8,212 nucleotides of DNA from Pseudomonadota bacterium (GTDB lineage: Bacteria > Pseudomonadota > Alphaproteobacteria > Sphingomonadales > Sphingomonadaceae): the NCBI GenBank assembly GCA_963205285.1, contig CAUJJQ010000301.1:1-8212 (forward strand). Direction: 5' to 3'. The position numbers and the translations under genes were made by a program. Below are positions 1-5,226 of this stretch, one piece after another. The notes under the pieces are model-generated. The model saw only the letters and a list, made by a program, of their open reading frames with translations. It made no database searches and was not told the DNA's origin. Positions within the stretch are counted from its first letter, which is position 1. Each line of letters begins with the position of its first letter.

Positions 1-12
1 ACGAGTGTAAGC

Positions 13-37
13 GGCGCAAAGCGCCATCTAGGCCTAG
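13..37 (-). terminator. Possible 3' hairpin region of the tRNA-Gly transcript
   Basis: About 40 nt beyond the tRNA 3' end there is a 5-bp stem GGCGC/GCGCC with a 3-nt loop (13-25), preceded on the transcript by a perfect 10-bp palindrome CTAGGCCTAG (28-37). No T run follows the stem, so it is a poor match to a classical intrinsic terminator. It may mark the end of the tRNA transcript or mean nothing. Positions 1-64 show no gene. Confidence 0.2.
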
Positions 38-64
38 CAAGCATGTATAAATGTTTGAAAAACT

Positions 65-139
65 TGGAGCGGGCGAAGGGATTCGAACCCTCGACCCCAA
101 CCTTGGCAAGGTTGTGCTCTACCCCTGAGCTACGCCCGC
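65..139 (-). tRNA. tRNA-Gly (anticodon GCC)
   Basis: Read on the minus strand this gives a full cloverleaf. A 7-bp acceptor stem pairs GCGGGCG (139-133) with CGCCCGC (75-69). The anticodon stem CAACC/GGTTG encloses loop TTGCCAA, with anticodon GCC at 107-105, and the T arm carries the standard GGTTCGAATCC. The discriminator base is T (68), as in bacterial tRNA-Gly, and CCA is encoded at 67-65. The tRNA reads glycine codons GGC and GGU. The total of 75 nt including CCA is the expected size and no arm is damaged. It is divergent from cnoX. Confidence 0.98.
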
Positions 140-191
140 TCTGGCGCCAAATGGGGCGCTGGCCGTGCCGCACCCCTTGGGAAGAGCCGCG

Positions 192-220
192 CATCTAAAC
201 GCGCCGTGGGCTTTGGGCAA
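192..220 (-). promoter_or_regulatory. Candidate promoter for tRNA-Gly
   Basis: On the minus strand TTGCCC (220-215) is followed after 17 nt by TAGATG (197-192). This is a fair -35 and a weak -10 at ideal spacing, about 50 nt upstream of the tRNA 5' end. It is the best candidate in the gap but the -10 matches only half the consensus, so it is a suggestion only. Confidence 0.25.
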
Positions 221-291
221 GCGCAAAATTGCGATAATTTGTGCCCGCGCCCTTTTGCCGCACTTTGGGGCTTTGCAGCGCCCGTCCCAGC

Positions 292-378
292 CCCCATATG
301 GGGATTTTCGGGGGCAAAATGCGCGCCGGTCCGCCATGGGCGGCATATGCGCCATGCCCCCTTTGCGATGCAAGAGGG
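292..378 (+). promoter_or_regulatory. Structured leader and ribosome binding site of cnoX
   Basis: The 247-bp gap between the tRNA and cnoX holds no convincing gene. Near its right end are a 12-bp palindrome CCCCATATGGGG (292-303), a stem GGGGGC (310-315) with GCCCCC (356-361), and nested inside that a stem CCGCC (331-335) with GGCGG (339-343). A purine-rich Shine-Dalgarno, AGAGGG (373-378 including its neighbouring purines), lies 8 nt before the GTG at 387 and is the main reason for choosing that start. Whether the stems regulate anything is unknown. Confidence 0.4.
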
Positions 379-386
379 CGAATATT

Positions 387-1298
387 GTGGCTAGTCTGGG
401 CTTGAGTGCAGAGGAAAAGGCGGCGGTTGAGGCTTTCCGGCAGGAGGTTGTCGAACCGTCGATGACCAGCCTCGTCATCCTCGATTTTTGGGCCGAATGG
501 TGCGGCCCGTGCAAGCAGTTGATGCCGGTGCTCGAAAAAGTTGCCGCTGAATATGCGGGCAAGGGTGTTGTCCTGGCCAAGGTCAATGTCGATGAAAATG
601 GCTTTATCGCCAGCCAGTTTCGGGTGCAGTCGGTGCCCACCGTCTATGCGATTTTTAAGGGGCAGCCGGTCGCCGACCTGACCAACGCGCGCACAGAGGC
701 GCAGCTTAAGACGCTGCTCGACCAGATTTTGCGCCAATTGCCGATTGCGGGGGCAGAGGCGGCGGCAGAGCAAGAGGTTGAACCCCTGCTCGCCATGGGT
801 GAAGAAATATTGGCCAGCGGCGATGGCGCGCGCGCGGTGACGATTTTTGCGCAGATTCTGGAAATTGCGCCGACCAGCGCGGCGGCGCACGCGGGCCTCA
901 TCCGCGCGCATATTGCGGCGGGGGATTTGGCAGCGGCGCATAGCGCTATGGACGCTGTTCCCGCCGACCTTGCCAAGGATGCAGCGATTGCGCAGGCGCG
1001 CAGCGCGCTCACCCTCGCTGAAAATGCGCCCCCGCCGTCCGAGTTGCTGGCCCTGCGCGCCGCGCTCCACGCCGATCCGGCGAACCATCAGGCACGTTTT
1101 GACCTTGCGGCGGCTGAGGCTGCGGCAGGGGAACGCGACGCAGCGGCGGACAATTTATTCCACATCATCGCCGCCGATCGCGACTGGAATGATGGCGCGG
1201 CGCGCGCCCGCCTCCTCTCCCTCCTCGAAGCGGTGGGGCTGGAGGATGGCTGGTCGCGCGCACAGCGTCGCCGCCTGTCCGACCTGTTGTTTGGTTGA
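387..1298 (+). CDS. cnoX: Chaperedoxin CnoX (YbbN family), thioredoxin domain plus TPR domain
   Basis: The 303-residue product joins an N-terminal thioredoxin fold to a C-terminal tetratricopeptide region, the CnoX/YbbN architecture. It has an intact WCGPC redox site (residues 38-42) and the cis-proline of the thioredoxin fold in SVPT (Pro84). From about residue 130 it becomes an alanine-rich helical repeat region typical of the TPR half. CnoX proteins hold unfolding, oxidation-prone clients and pass them to folding chaperones; E. coli CnoX has lost thioredoxin activity, whereas a CXXC site as seen here fits the redox-active type described in Caulobacter. The frame is open from 165, but the first 74 codons do not look like thioredoxin sequence. 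The GTG at 387 has a good Shine-Dalgarno and yields the usual short N-terminus ASLGLSAEEK. No signal peptide is seen, so a cytoplasmic location is expected. The stop overlaps the start of the LON-domain gene. Confidence 0.9.
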   Translation: MASLGLSAEEKAAVEAFRQEVVEPSMTSLVILDFWAEWCGPCKQLMPVLEKVAAEYAGKGVVLAKVNVDENGFIASQFRVQSVPTVYAIFKGQPVADLTNARTEAQLKTLLDQILRQLPIAGAEAAAEQEVEPLLAMGEEILASGDGARAVTIFAQILEIAPTSAAAHAGLIRAHIAAGDLAAAHSAMDAVPADLAKDAAIAQARSALTLAENAPPPSELLALRAALHADPANHQARFDLAAAEAAAGERDAAADNLFHIIAADRDWNDGAARARLLSLLEAVGLEDGWSRAQRRRLSDLLFG

Positions 1299-1921
1299 TG
1301 GCGGCGCGGCCGACCCCGTTGTTTCCGCTGGCCGGGGCGATTTTGCTGCCCGGCATGTCCCTGCCGCTCCATATTTTTGAACCACGCTATCGCGCGATGA
1401 TCGGCCATGCGCTGGCGACCGACCGGCGCATCGGCATGGTGCAGCCGCGCGATGCAGAGGCAAAGGGTGCGCGCCCCGCGCTATATGATGTGGGTGGCAT
1501 TGGCCGGATTGCCGATGTCGAAGCGATGGAGGACGGGCGCTATAATATATTGCTGGAGGGGGAGGGGCTGTTCCGCATCGCGCGCGAACTGGATGTCACG
1601 ACCCCATTTCGGCAGGCTGAGGTCGAAATGATCGGCGCGGGAGATGAAACGCCGCTCGCCCCGGCCACGCGCGCCGCGCTGGAGAATGAGGCAAAACGCT
1701 TTGCCATCTGGCTGGGCTATCGTGTCGATTGGGACGGGGTGGCGCAATTGGATGACGCCAGTTTCGTGAACGCGATTGCGCAGGTTGCACCCTTTGACCT
1801 GGCCGTCAAACAGGCATTGCTGGAAGCGCCCAGCATGGCCGCGCGCGCCGAACTGGAAATGCAGATGATGCGTTTTATGACCAGCCGTCGCGATGGTGGC
1901 GACCGGGTGACGTTGCAATAG
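1298..1921 (+). CDS. LON substrate-binding (N-terminal) domain protein
   Basis: The 207-residue product matches the N-terminal, PUA-like domain of Lon protease. It opens with the characteristic run PLFPLAGAILLPGMSLPLHI followed by FEPRYRAMI (about residues 7-34) and ends in a helical part rich in charged and alanine residues. The ATPase and peptidase domains of Lon are absent, and the length is normal for stand-alone members. In full Lon this domain helps bind substrates; the job of the stand-alone form is not established, and a role in protein quality control is inferred from its partner. The ATG at 1298 overlaps the cnoX stop by one base (TGATG, 1296-1300) and has no clear Shine-Dalgarno of its own, so translational coupling to cnoX is likely. 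A TTG one codon earlier is an alternative start. A repeat hairpin follows the stop. Confidence 0.9.
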   Translation: MAARPTPLFPLAGAILLPGMSLPLHIFEPRYRAMIGHALATDRRIGMVQPRDAEAKGARPALYDVGGIGRIADVEAMEDGRYNILLEGEGLFRIARELDVTTPFRQAEVEMIGAGDETPLAPATRAALENEAKRFAIWLGYRVDWDGVAQLDDASFVNAIAQVAPFDLAVKQALLEAPSMAARAELEMQMMRFMTSRRDGGDRVTLQ

Positions 1922-1939
1922 GGGCTGCGCGCGAACGCC

Positions 1940-1953
1940 AAACCAGCGCGCCC
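1940..1953. repeat. 14-bp direct repeat, left copy
   Basis: The sequence AAACCAGCGCGCCC here is identical to 2059-2072, at the other edge of the inverted-repeat element. The right copy lies inside the end of the ubiquinone hydroxylase gene, so this left copy looks like a duplicate of that gene's 3' end. Confidence 0.7.
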
Positions 1954-2058
1954 AAACGTCATTGCGAGGAACATGGTGACGAAGCAATCCAGAAGTTTGG
2001 TCACGCCCTAGATTGCTTCCCCCGGCTTCGCCGGGGTCGCAATGACAAATTGGGCGCT
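1945..2058. repeat. Long imperfect inverted repeat between convergent genes; likely bidirectional terminator
   Basis: The arms AGCGC...GTCATTGCGA (1945-1967) and TCGCAATGAC...GCGCT (2037-2058) are complementary apart from small gaps. Inner arms GAAGCAATC (1981-1989) and GATTGCTTC (2011-2019) pair perfectly, and a further 7-bp stem CCCCGGC/GCCGGGG with loop TTC sits at 2020-2036. The CATTGCGAGG...GAAGCAATCC type of unit is a dispersed intergenic repeat familiar from alphaproteobacterial genomes. Lying between the stop of the LON-domain gene and the stop of the convergent ubiquinone hydroxylase, it fills the whole gap and can fold in both transcripts, so it may end both. This is an inference; there are no T runs. 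Confidence 0.75.
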
Positions 2059-3325
2059 AAACCAGCGCGCCCGCCAATAATTTGGGCAAATCACCCCCTT
2101 CGCCGCGCGCTTCATCCATGAAAAAGCCTTTGAGCGGGTGCAGTTTCTGCACCCCCGCCATCCCCGCGCGACGCAACAGCGATGCCCCCTTGCCCGGCAC
2201 ACCGAACAGGCGGGTTAGAATGTCGGTGGCGGCGGCGACCGACAAATTGTCGAGCCCGCGCCAGCGGCTATAGCGTTCGAGCAATTGGGCATCGCCCAAA
2301 TCCATACCCAGCCGCGCCCCATCGACCAAAATTTCGACCAGCGCCGCCACATCGCGCAGGCCAAGGTTGAACCCTTGCCCGGCAATCGGGTGGATGGCGT
2401 GCGCGCTGTCGCCGACCAATGCCATACGATCAGCAGTTATCTGGGTCGCGCGCTGAAAGGACAGGGGGAAGAGCGCGCGCGGCGCGATTTCCTCCACCTC
2501 GCCCAAAATCCCGCCCATCAGCCGCAGCAGTTCGGCGCGGTATCCGCGCGGGCCAAGCCGCATATATGCAGGGGCATCGGCTTCCTGCACCGACCAGACA
2601 AAGGCGCTGCGGTGGCGGCCATCGGGCAAGTCATTCAGCGGCAAAATGGCAAAGGGGCCGGATGGATAGAAAATCTCATAAGCGACATTTTCATGGGGCT
2701 CGGCATGGGCAAAGGCGCCGATCATCGCGCCATGATGGTATGACCAGCGGGCGAGCGGAATGCCCGCTGCATCGCGCGTGGCGCTGCCCCGCCCCTCACA
2801 CACCGCGATCAAGGGTGCACTCAGCCGACTGCCATCGGCAAGCGTCAGCGTGACGCGGTTCGGGGCGCGTTCGATATTTTGGGTGCGGGCCGGTGCGCGC
2901 AGGTCAATCGCATCGCAGGCCGCCACCCCGTCCGCCAAAGCGCGGCGCAGCTGGCGGTTTTCAAACATCACGCCCAGTGGTTCATCGCCCGGCGGCGCAA
3001 AATCAATCTCACCCGGTTGCAGCCCGTCGGAAACCCAGATGCGTTCAATCGGGCACCCGTGCGCGCGCAAAGCATCGCCCAGCCCGATGGCTTGCAGCAT
3101 TTTCCACGGCGCGCTGGCAATTGCGCTCGCCCGACCGTCAAAATGCGGGGCAAGGCTGGCAATGGGGTCGGCGGGATCGACCATGATGCTGCTCAGGCCA
3201 TGGCGCGCCAGCGCCAGCGCCAATACTTGCCCGACCAGCCCGCCGCCCGAAATCAGCACATCGGCGGACGCATCGCGCGGCTGGCCGGTGGATTGTGTGG
3301 ATGAAGGTGTAGCGCGGGTGGACAT
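2057..3325 (-). CDS. UbiH/UbiF/VisC/COQ6-family FAD-dependent ubiquinone biosynthesis hydroxylase
   Basis: The 422-residue product is a flavoprotein monooxygenase of ubiquinone synthesis; members hydroxylate the polyprenylated aromatic ring using FAD, NAD(P)H and oxygen. Visible motifs are the dinucleotide-binding GGGLVG (27-32) after a beta strand, the FDGRASAIA stretch (about 62-70), the second FAD motif CEGRGSATR (176-184, with Glu where many relatives have Asp) and the signature GDSAHAIHPIAGQGFNLGLR (305-324). Length and motif spacing are normal for the family. Which ring position it attacks (UbiH, UbiF or UbiL role) cannot be told from sequence alone, so no symbol is given. The start is uncertain. 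ATG 3325 gives a usual short N-terminus but has no good Shine-Dalgarno; an in-frame ATG at 3364 would add 13 residues encoded by the upstream repeat. It is convergent with the LON-domain gene and follows the repeat island. Confidence 0.92.
   Translation of the reverse strand: MSTRATPSSTQSTGQPRDASADVLISGGGLVGQVLALALARHGLSSIMVDPADPIASLAPHFDGRASAIASAPWKMLQAIGLGDALRAHGCPIERIWVSDGLQPGEIDFAPPGDEPLGVMFENRQLRRALADGVAACDAIDLRAPARTQNIERAPNRVTLTLADGSRLSAPLIAVCEGRGSATRDAAGIPLARWSYHHGAMIGAFAHAEPHENVAYEIFYPSGPFAILPLNDLPDGRHRSAFVWSVQEADAPAYMRLGPRGYRAELLRLMGGILGEVEEIAPRALFPLSFQRATQITADRMALVGDSAHAIHPIAGQGFNLGLRDVAALVEILVDGARLGMDLGDAQLLERYSRWRGLDNLSVAAATDILTRLFGVPGKGASLLRRAGMAGVQKLHPLKGFFMDEARGEGGDLPKLLAGALV
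2059..2072. repeat. 14-bp direct repeat, right copy
   Basis: The sequence AAACCAGCGCGCCC is identical to 1940-1953. On the minus strand this copy encodes the last residues (GALV) and part of the stop codon of the ubiquinone hydroxylase. Confidence 0.7.
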
Positions 3326-3340
3326 ACGCGTTGTTCTAAA

Positions 3341-3375
3341 GTGATTTCGAGTGAAATGGAACATTTCACGGCTCG
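3341..3375. repeat. 35-bp direct repeat with internal hairpin, copy A
   Basis: This 35-bp unit is identical to 3399-3433. Its core GTGAAATGGAACATTTCAC (3351-3369) is a perfect 8-bp inverted repeat around GAA. Copy A is also extended outward, because GTGATTTC (3341-3348) pairs with GAAATCAC (3376-3383), giving a hairpin of about 43 nt. It begins 15 nt upstream of the preferred start codon of the ubiquinone hydroxylase, so it probably lies in that gene's leader or promoter region. Confidence 0.9.
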
Positions 3376-3398
3376 GAAATCACGGAAAACAGTGGCGT

Positions 3399-3433
3399 GT
3401 GATTTCGAGTGAAATGGAACATTTCACGGCTCG
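3399..3433. repeat. 35-bp direct repeat with internal hairpin, copy B
   Basis: This is an exact second copy of 3341-3375, 58 bp further along. Its start GTGATTTC (3399-3406) can alternatively pair with GAAATCAC at 3376-3383, so the two copies can form mutually exclusive folds. On the right it runs directly into the next repeat family. Confidence 0.9.
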
Positions 3434-3491
3434 ACACGAACGGATGGTGGAGGAGGCTTAATCCCGTTCGTATCGAGCGTGTCGAGATACG
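3430..3491. repeat. CGTTCGTATCGAG-type intergenic inverted repeat
   Basis: CTCGACACGAACGG (3430-3443) pairs with CCGTTCGTATCGAG (3464-3477) at 13 of 14 positions around a 20-nt loop. A third partial copy lies at 3478-3491 (GTGTCGAGATACG), where GATACG (3486-3491) can pair with CGTATC (3469-3474) instead. This type of TCGTGTCGAG unit is, from general knowledge, a common dispersed repeat in sphingomonad intergenic regions. Confidence 0.7.
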
Positions 3492-3513
3492 AGCGGACAA
3501 CCCTACCCCCTTG

Positions 3514-3535
3514 CCCCTCCCGTATGCGGGAGGGG
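3514..3535. terminator. Strong GC hairpin, possible terminator or dispersed repeat
   Basis: CCCCTCCCG (3514-3522) and CGGGAGGGG (3527-3535) form a perfect 9-bp stem with loop TATG. It lies downstream of the minus-strand carotenoid oxygenase. No T run follows, and the surrounding CCCCTTGCCCCTCCC context resembles a known style of dispersed intergenic repeat. Confidence 0.45.
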
Positions 3536-3612
3536 GAAGCAGAAACTCTGCGGCCTCTGTTTCCTTTGCGCCTCTGCGCGAAACAGGGTTCAGACGTGAC
3601 GCAGGGAGATGG

Positions 3613-3632
3613 ATCCCCGTTTGCACGGGGAT
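3613..3632 (-). terminator. Hairpin after the carotenoid oxygenase, possible terminator
   Basis: ATCCCCGT (3613-3620) and ACGGGGAT (3625-3632) form a perfect 8-bp stem with loop TTGC, 26 nt beyond the stop of the oxygenase gene. Its sequence matches the widespread type of intergenic repeat built on GGATCCCCGT...ACGGGGATGAC. Position favours termination of the oxygenase transcript; there is no T run, so this is tentative. Confidence 0.45.
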
Positions 3633-3658
3633 GACGAATTGCGCGCGCGTGATTCCCC

Positions 3659-5101
3659 TTAATCCGCCACCCAATTGCCATGGAAACCGGGGGGGATGCG
3701 GTGGGGCAGGTGGATGGTCGCCACCGGATCTGCGGTGAAATCGCGCGCGGAAATTATCGCCAGTTCGCTGGCATCGCGCGCCGCGTCGATCACCAGCCCG
3801 ACATACCAGCCGTCCAGGTCATCCGCGCTGTCACCCGACGACACAAAGACAAATTCGCCCGGGTGGCGGTGCGGGCCAAAGTCATGCACCAAAGTCTCCC
3901 CTGTGTGGAGGTCGTGGCGCAGCAGCTTTGTTTCGGTAAGGTCGAGGTTGACTGCCGCATCCGCCATCGCCGCGACGGTGATGACATAGCGATAGGGCTG
4001 GCCGGTCAGACGTTCATCATAGCGCGGAAATTCCTGTGGCCGCGCATCGATGGTGCACCGCGCCACATTTTGCGCCGCCATATCGATCGTCCAGCGTTCA
4101 AACTGGCTCTTTTCACTATCGGGGCCAAAATTGCTGCGCGCGAACATTTTATCGTGCGTCACCACATCGACGATGATGTGCCCATTTTCATCGACAAAGG
4201 CGTTGGCGGGGTGGAACACATAACAGGGGTCGACATCGCACCAGATAATCTCTGCCCCCGGCGCATCGCGGCGCAGCACGCCCACGCGCGCCTTATGCTG
4301 AGCGTTCCACGCATAGGGAAAGGGATATCCAGCGACCAATTTCGCCATCGAAAAGGTGACGGGCAGGTCAAAAACCAGCACATGGTCGCGGGTGATGGCG
4401 CAATCATGGATGGACGGGCCATGCTGCACCGCGATGGCTTCTTCGCGGATCACGCGGGCATTTTCGTCCACCACGACGTGCCAGACGCGGTCCATAACAT
4501 CGCCCTTGTAACATATGGCGTGGTAGGTGCGGGTGGTGGGGCAGAAATGCGGGTGCGCGCTGAATGCGTGGTGGAGCGTGCCGTCAAAATCACTGTGCGC
4601 GATGCTTTCCAGCTCTCGCGTCAGTTCGACCGGCATCCCGCCTGCCTCCACAATCGCGAAATTGCGCGCGCCAATGCCGATGACATTGGTGTTGGGCGCA
4701 TCATTCCTATCGGCGCGGTGCCCGGGGGGGAGGGGGATGGACAGATGCGCGCACGCCTCGCGCCCCTTGACCCAGCGCGCATGATACCACGCCGCCTTGC
4801 CGTCCGAAATGGCAATGCCATGCACCATCCCCGCGCCGACAAACCAATGGTAAGATGCAGGGTCGGGTGGCAGCGCCGGGTTGGGGCCGTTGCGCAGATA
4901 GCGCCCGCTCAGCGCGGGCGGGATGGTGCCGGTGACGCGCAGCGCATCGAGCGTGATTTCTGTGCTGAGCGGTTTGTGGATGCCGGTCAGATAAGGGTGG
5001 TCGCCATCGGGCGCCTTCAGCCGTTTGCGGTTGATGGTGGCAAGGCCGTTCAGCCCCTTGCCGACGAGATGGCGGATGCCATCCTCCATTTTGCTGGCCA
5101 T
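3659..5101 (-). CDS. Carotenoid oxygenase (RPE65 / carotenoid cleavage dioxygenase family)
   Basis: The 480-residue product is a non-haem iron enzyme of the family that splits double bonds in carotenoids, apocarotenoids or stilbenes with oxygen. All four iron-ligand histidines sit in family contexts and at family spacing: His183 (SAHPH), His232 (IHDC), His297 (VFHPAN) and His474 (GFHGNW). Second-shell glutamates are plausible at Glu152, Glu357 and Glu416. The N-terminal RYLRNGPNP and YHWFVGAGMVHGI blocks are typical, though many relatives have GDGM where this has GAGM. The sequence looks closer to apocarotenoid/CCD types than to lignostilbene dioxygenases, but the substrate is unknown. ATG 5101 is supported by AGGAG 7 nt upstream. 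There is no signal peptide. The gene is divergent from a TetR-type regulator, with shared control signals, so substrate-dependent induction is likely. Confidence 0.93.
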   Translation of the reverse strand: MASKMEDGIRHLVGKGLNGLATINRKRLKAPDGDHPYLTGIHKPLSTEITLDALRVTGTIPPALSGRYLRNGPNPALPPDPASYHWFVGAGMVHGIAISDGKAAWYHARWVKGREACAHLSIPLPPGHRADRNDAPNTNVIGIGARNFAIVEAGGMPVELTRELESIAHSDFDGTLHHAFSAHPHFCPTTRTYHAICYKGDVMDRVWHVVVDENARVIREEAIAVQHGPSIHDCAITRDHVLVFDLPVTFSMAKLVAGYPFPYAWNAQHKARVGVLRRDAPGAEIIWCDVDPCYVFHPANAFVDENGHIIVDVVTHDKMFARSNFGPDSEKSQFERWTIDMAAQNVARCTIDARPQEFPRYDERLTGQPYRYVITVAAMADAAVNLDLTETKLLRHDLHTGETLVHDFGPHRHPGEFVFVSSGDSADDLDGWYVGLVIDAARDASELAIISARDFTADPVATIHLPHRIPPGFHGNWVAD

Positions 5102-5121
5102 TTGTCATCTCCTCATCGCGC

Positions 5122-5162
5122 TTGGCCAGCGTGCAGGGAGGGGAGCGCACGGGGCTGGCCAA
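5122..5162 (-). promoter_or_regulatory. Leader hairpin upstream of the carotenoid oxygenase
   Basis: TTGGCCAGC (5122-5130) and GCTGGCCAA (5154-5162) form a perfect 9-bp stem. It continues with GTGC (5131-5134) and GCAC (5147-5150) after a 3-nt bulge, leaving a 12-nt loop that is pyrimidine-rich on the minus-strand transcript (GCUCCCCUCCCU). It ends about 20 nt before the oxygenase ATG. With the proposed promoter it would be in the oxygenase mRNA leader but not in the regulator's mRNA. Confidence 0.55.
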
Positions 5163-5176
5163 AGCGGCTTTTTATG

Positions 5177-5205
5177 TTTACACCATTAACATGGGCCAAA
5201 ATGCT
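5177..5205 (+). promoter_or_regulatory. Candidate promoter of the TetR-family gene
   Basis: TTTACA (5177-5182) is followed after 17 nt by AATGCT (5200-5205), a good -35 and weak -10. The start of transcription would be near 5212, about 15 nt before the ATG at 5227. This argues against translation from the upstream in-frame ATG at 5191. It overlaps the opposing oxygenase promoter almost completely. Confidence 0.4.
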
Positions 5206-5216
5206 AACAGTGTCAA
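5188..5216 (-). promoter_or_regulatory. Candidate promoter of the carotenoid oxygenase
   Basis: On the minus strand a perfect TTGACA (5216-5211) is followed after 17 nt by CATGTT (5193-5188), which matches 3 of 6 consensus bases. Transcription would begin near 5181, giving a leader of about 80 nt that contains the hairpin at 5122-5162. The -35 lies inside one candidate operator and the -10 overlaps the end of the other. Confidence 0.45.
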
Positions 5217-5226
5217 CATCGAAGAA

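Larger units (their letters stand above)
5175..5218. promoter_or_regulatory. Two related 17-bp dyads, candidate TetR-type operators
   Basis: TGTTTACACCATTAACA (5175-5191) and TGCTAACAGTGTCAACA (5202-5218) agree in the pattern TG.T.ACA....T.AACA, and the second is a good dyad (6 of 8 arm pairs). Together they form a larger imperfect palindrome, ATGTTTACAC (5174-5183) against GTGTCAACAT (5210-5219) with 9 of 10 matches. They lie between the oxygenase and the regulator, where an autoregulating TetR protein would bind. Binding itself is inferred. Confidence 0.55.

Noticed and set aside
165..386. N-terminal extension of the cnoX frame back to an ATG at 165
   Set aside because: The 74 extra residues resemble no part of the family, overlap the putative leader stems, and the GTG at 387 has a clear Shine-Dalgarno and the normal N-terminus.
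195..1088. A 297-codon antisense frame over cnoX
   Set aside because: It is arginine-rich and of low complexity, with no domain, and is explained as a shadow of the cnoX codon pattern.
1922..2056. Possible small gene between the LON-domain gene and the hydroxylase
   Set aside because: The 135-bp gap is filled by the inverted repeat, and no start with a ribosome binding site leads into a plausible frame.
2285..2853. Plus-strand open frames opposite the ubiquinone hydroxylase
   Set aside because: They have no domain or start signal and the minus-strand frame is a clear flavoprotein throughout.
3341..3433. Possible CRISPR-like array
   Set aside because: There are only two repeat copies, with a 23-bp spacer that itself pairs with the repeat, and no cas gene nearby. 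The spacing and structure fit a duplicated intergenic hairpin.
3366..3738. Small open frames on both strands in the gap between the hydroxylase and oxygenase genes
   Set aside because: Their translations (for example VIPVQTGIH) are the translated form of dispersed intergenic repeats, and they lack start signals.
5191..5226. Upstream ATG start for the TetR-type regulator
   Set aside because: It would lie upstream of the predicted transcription start and inside the operator region, has no Shine-Dalgarno, and adds residues not typical of the family.
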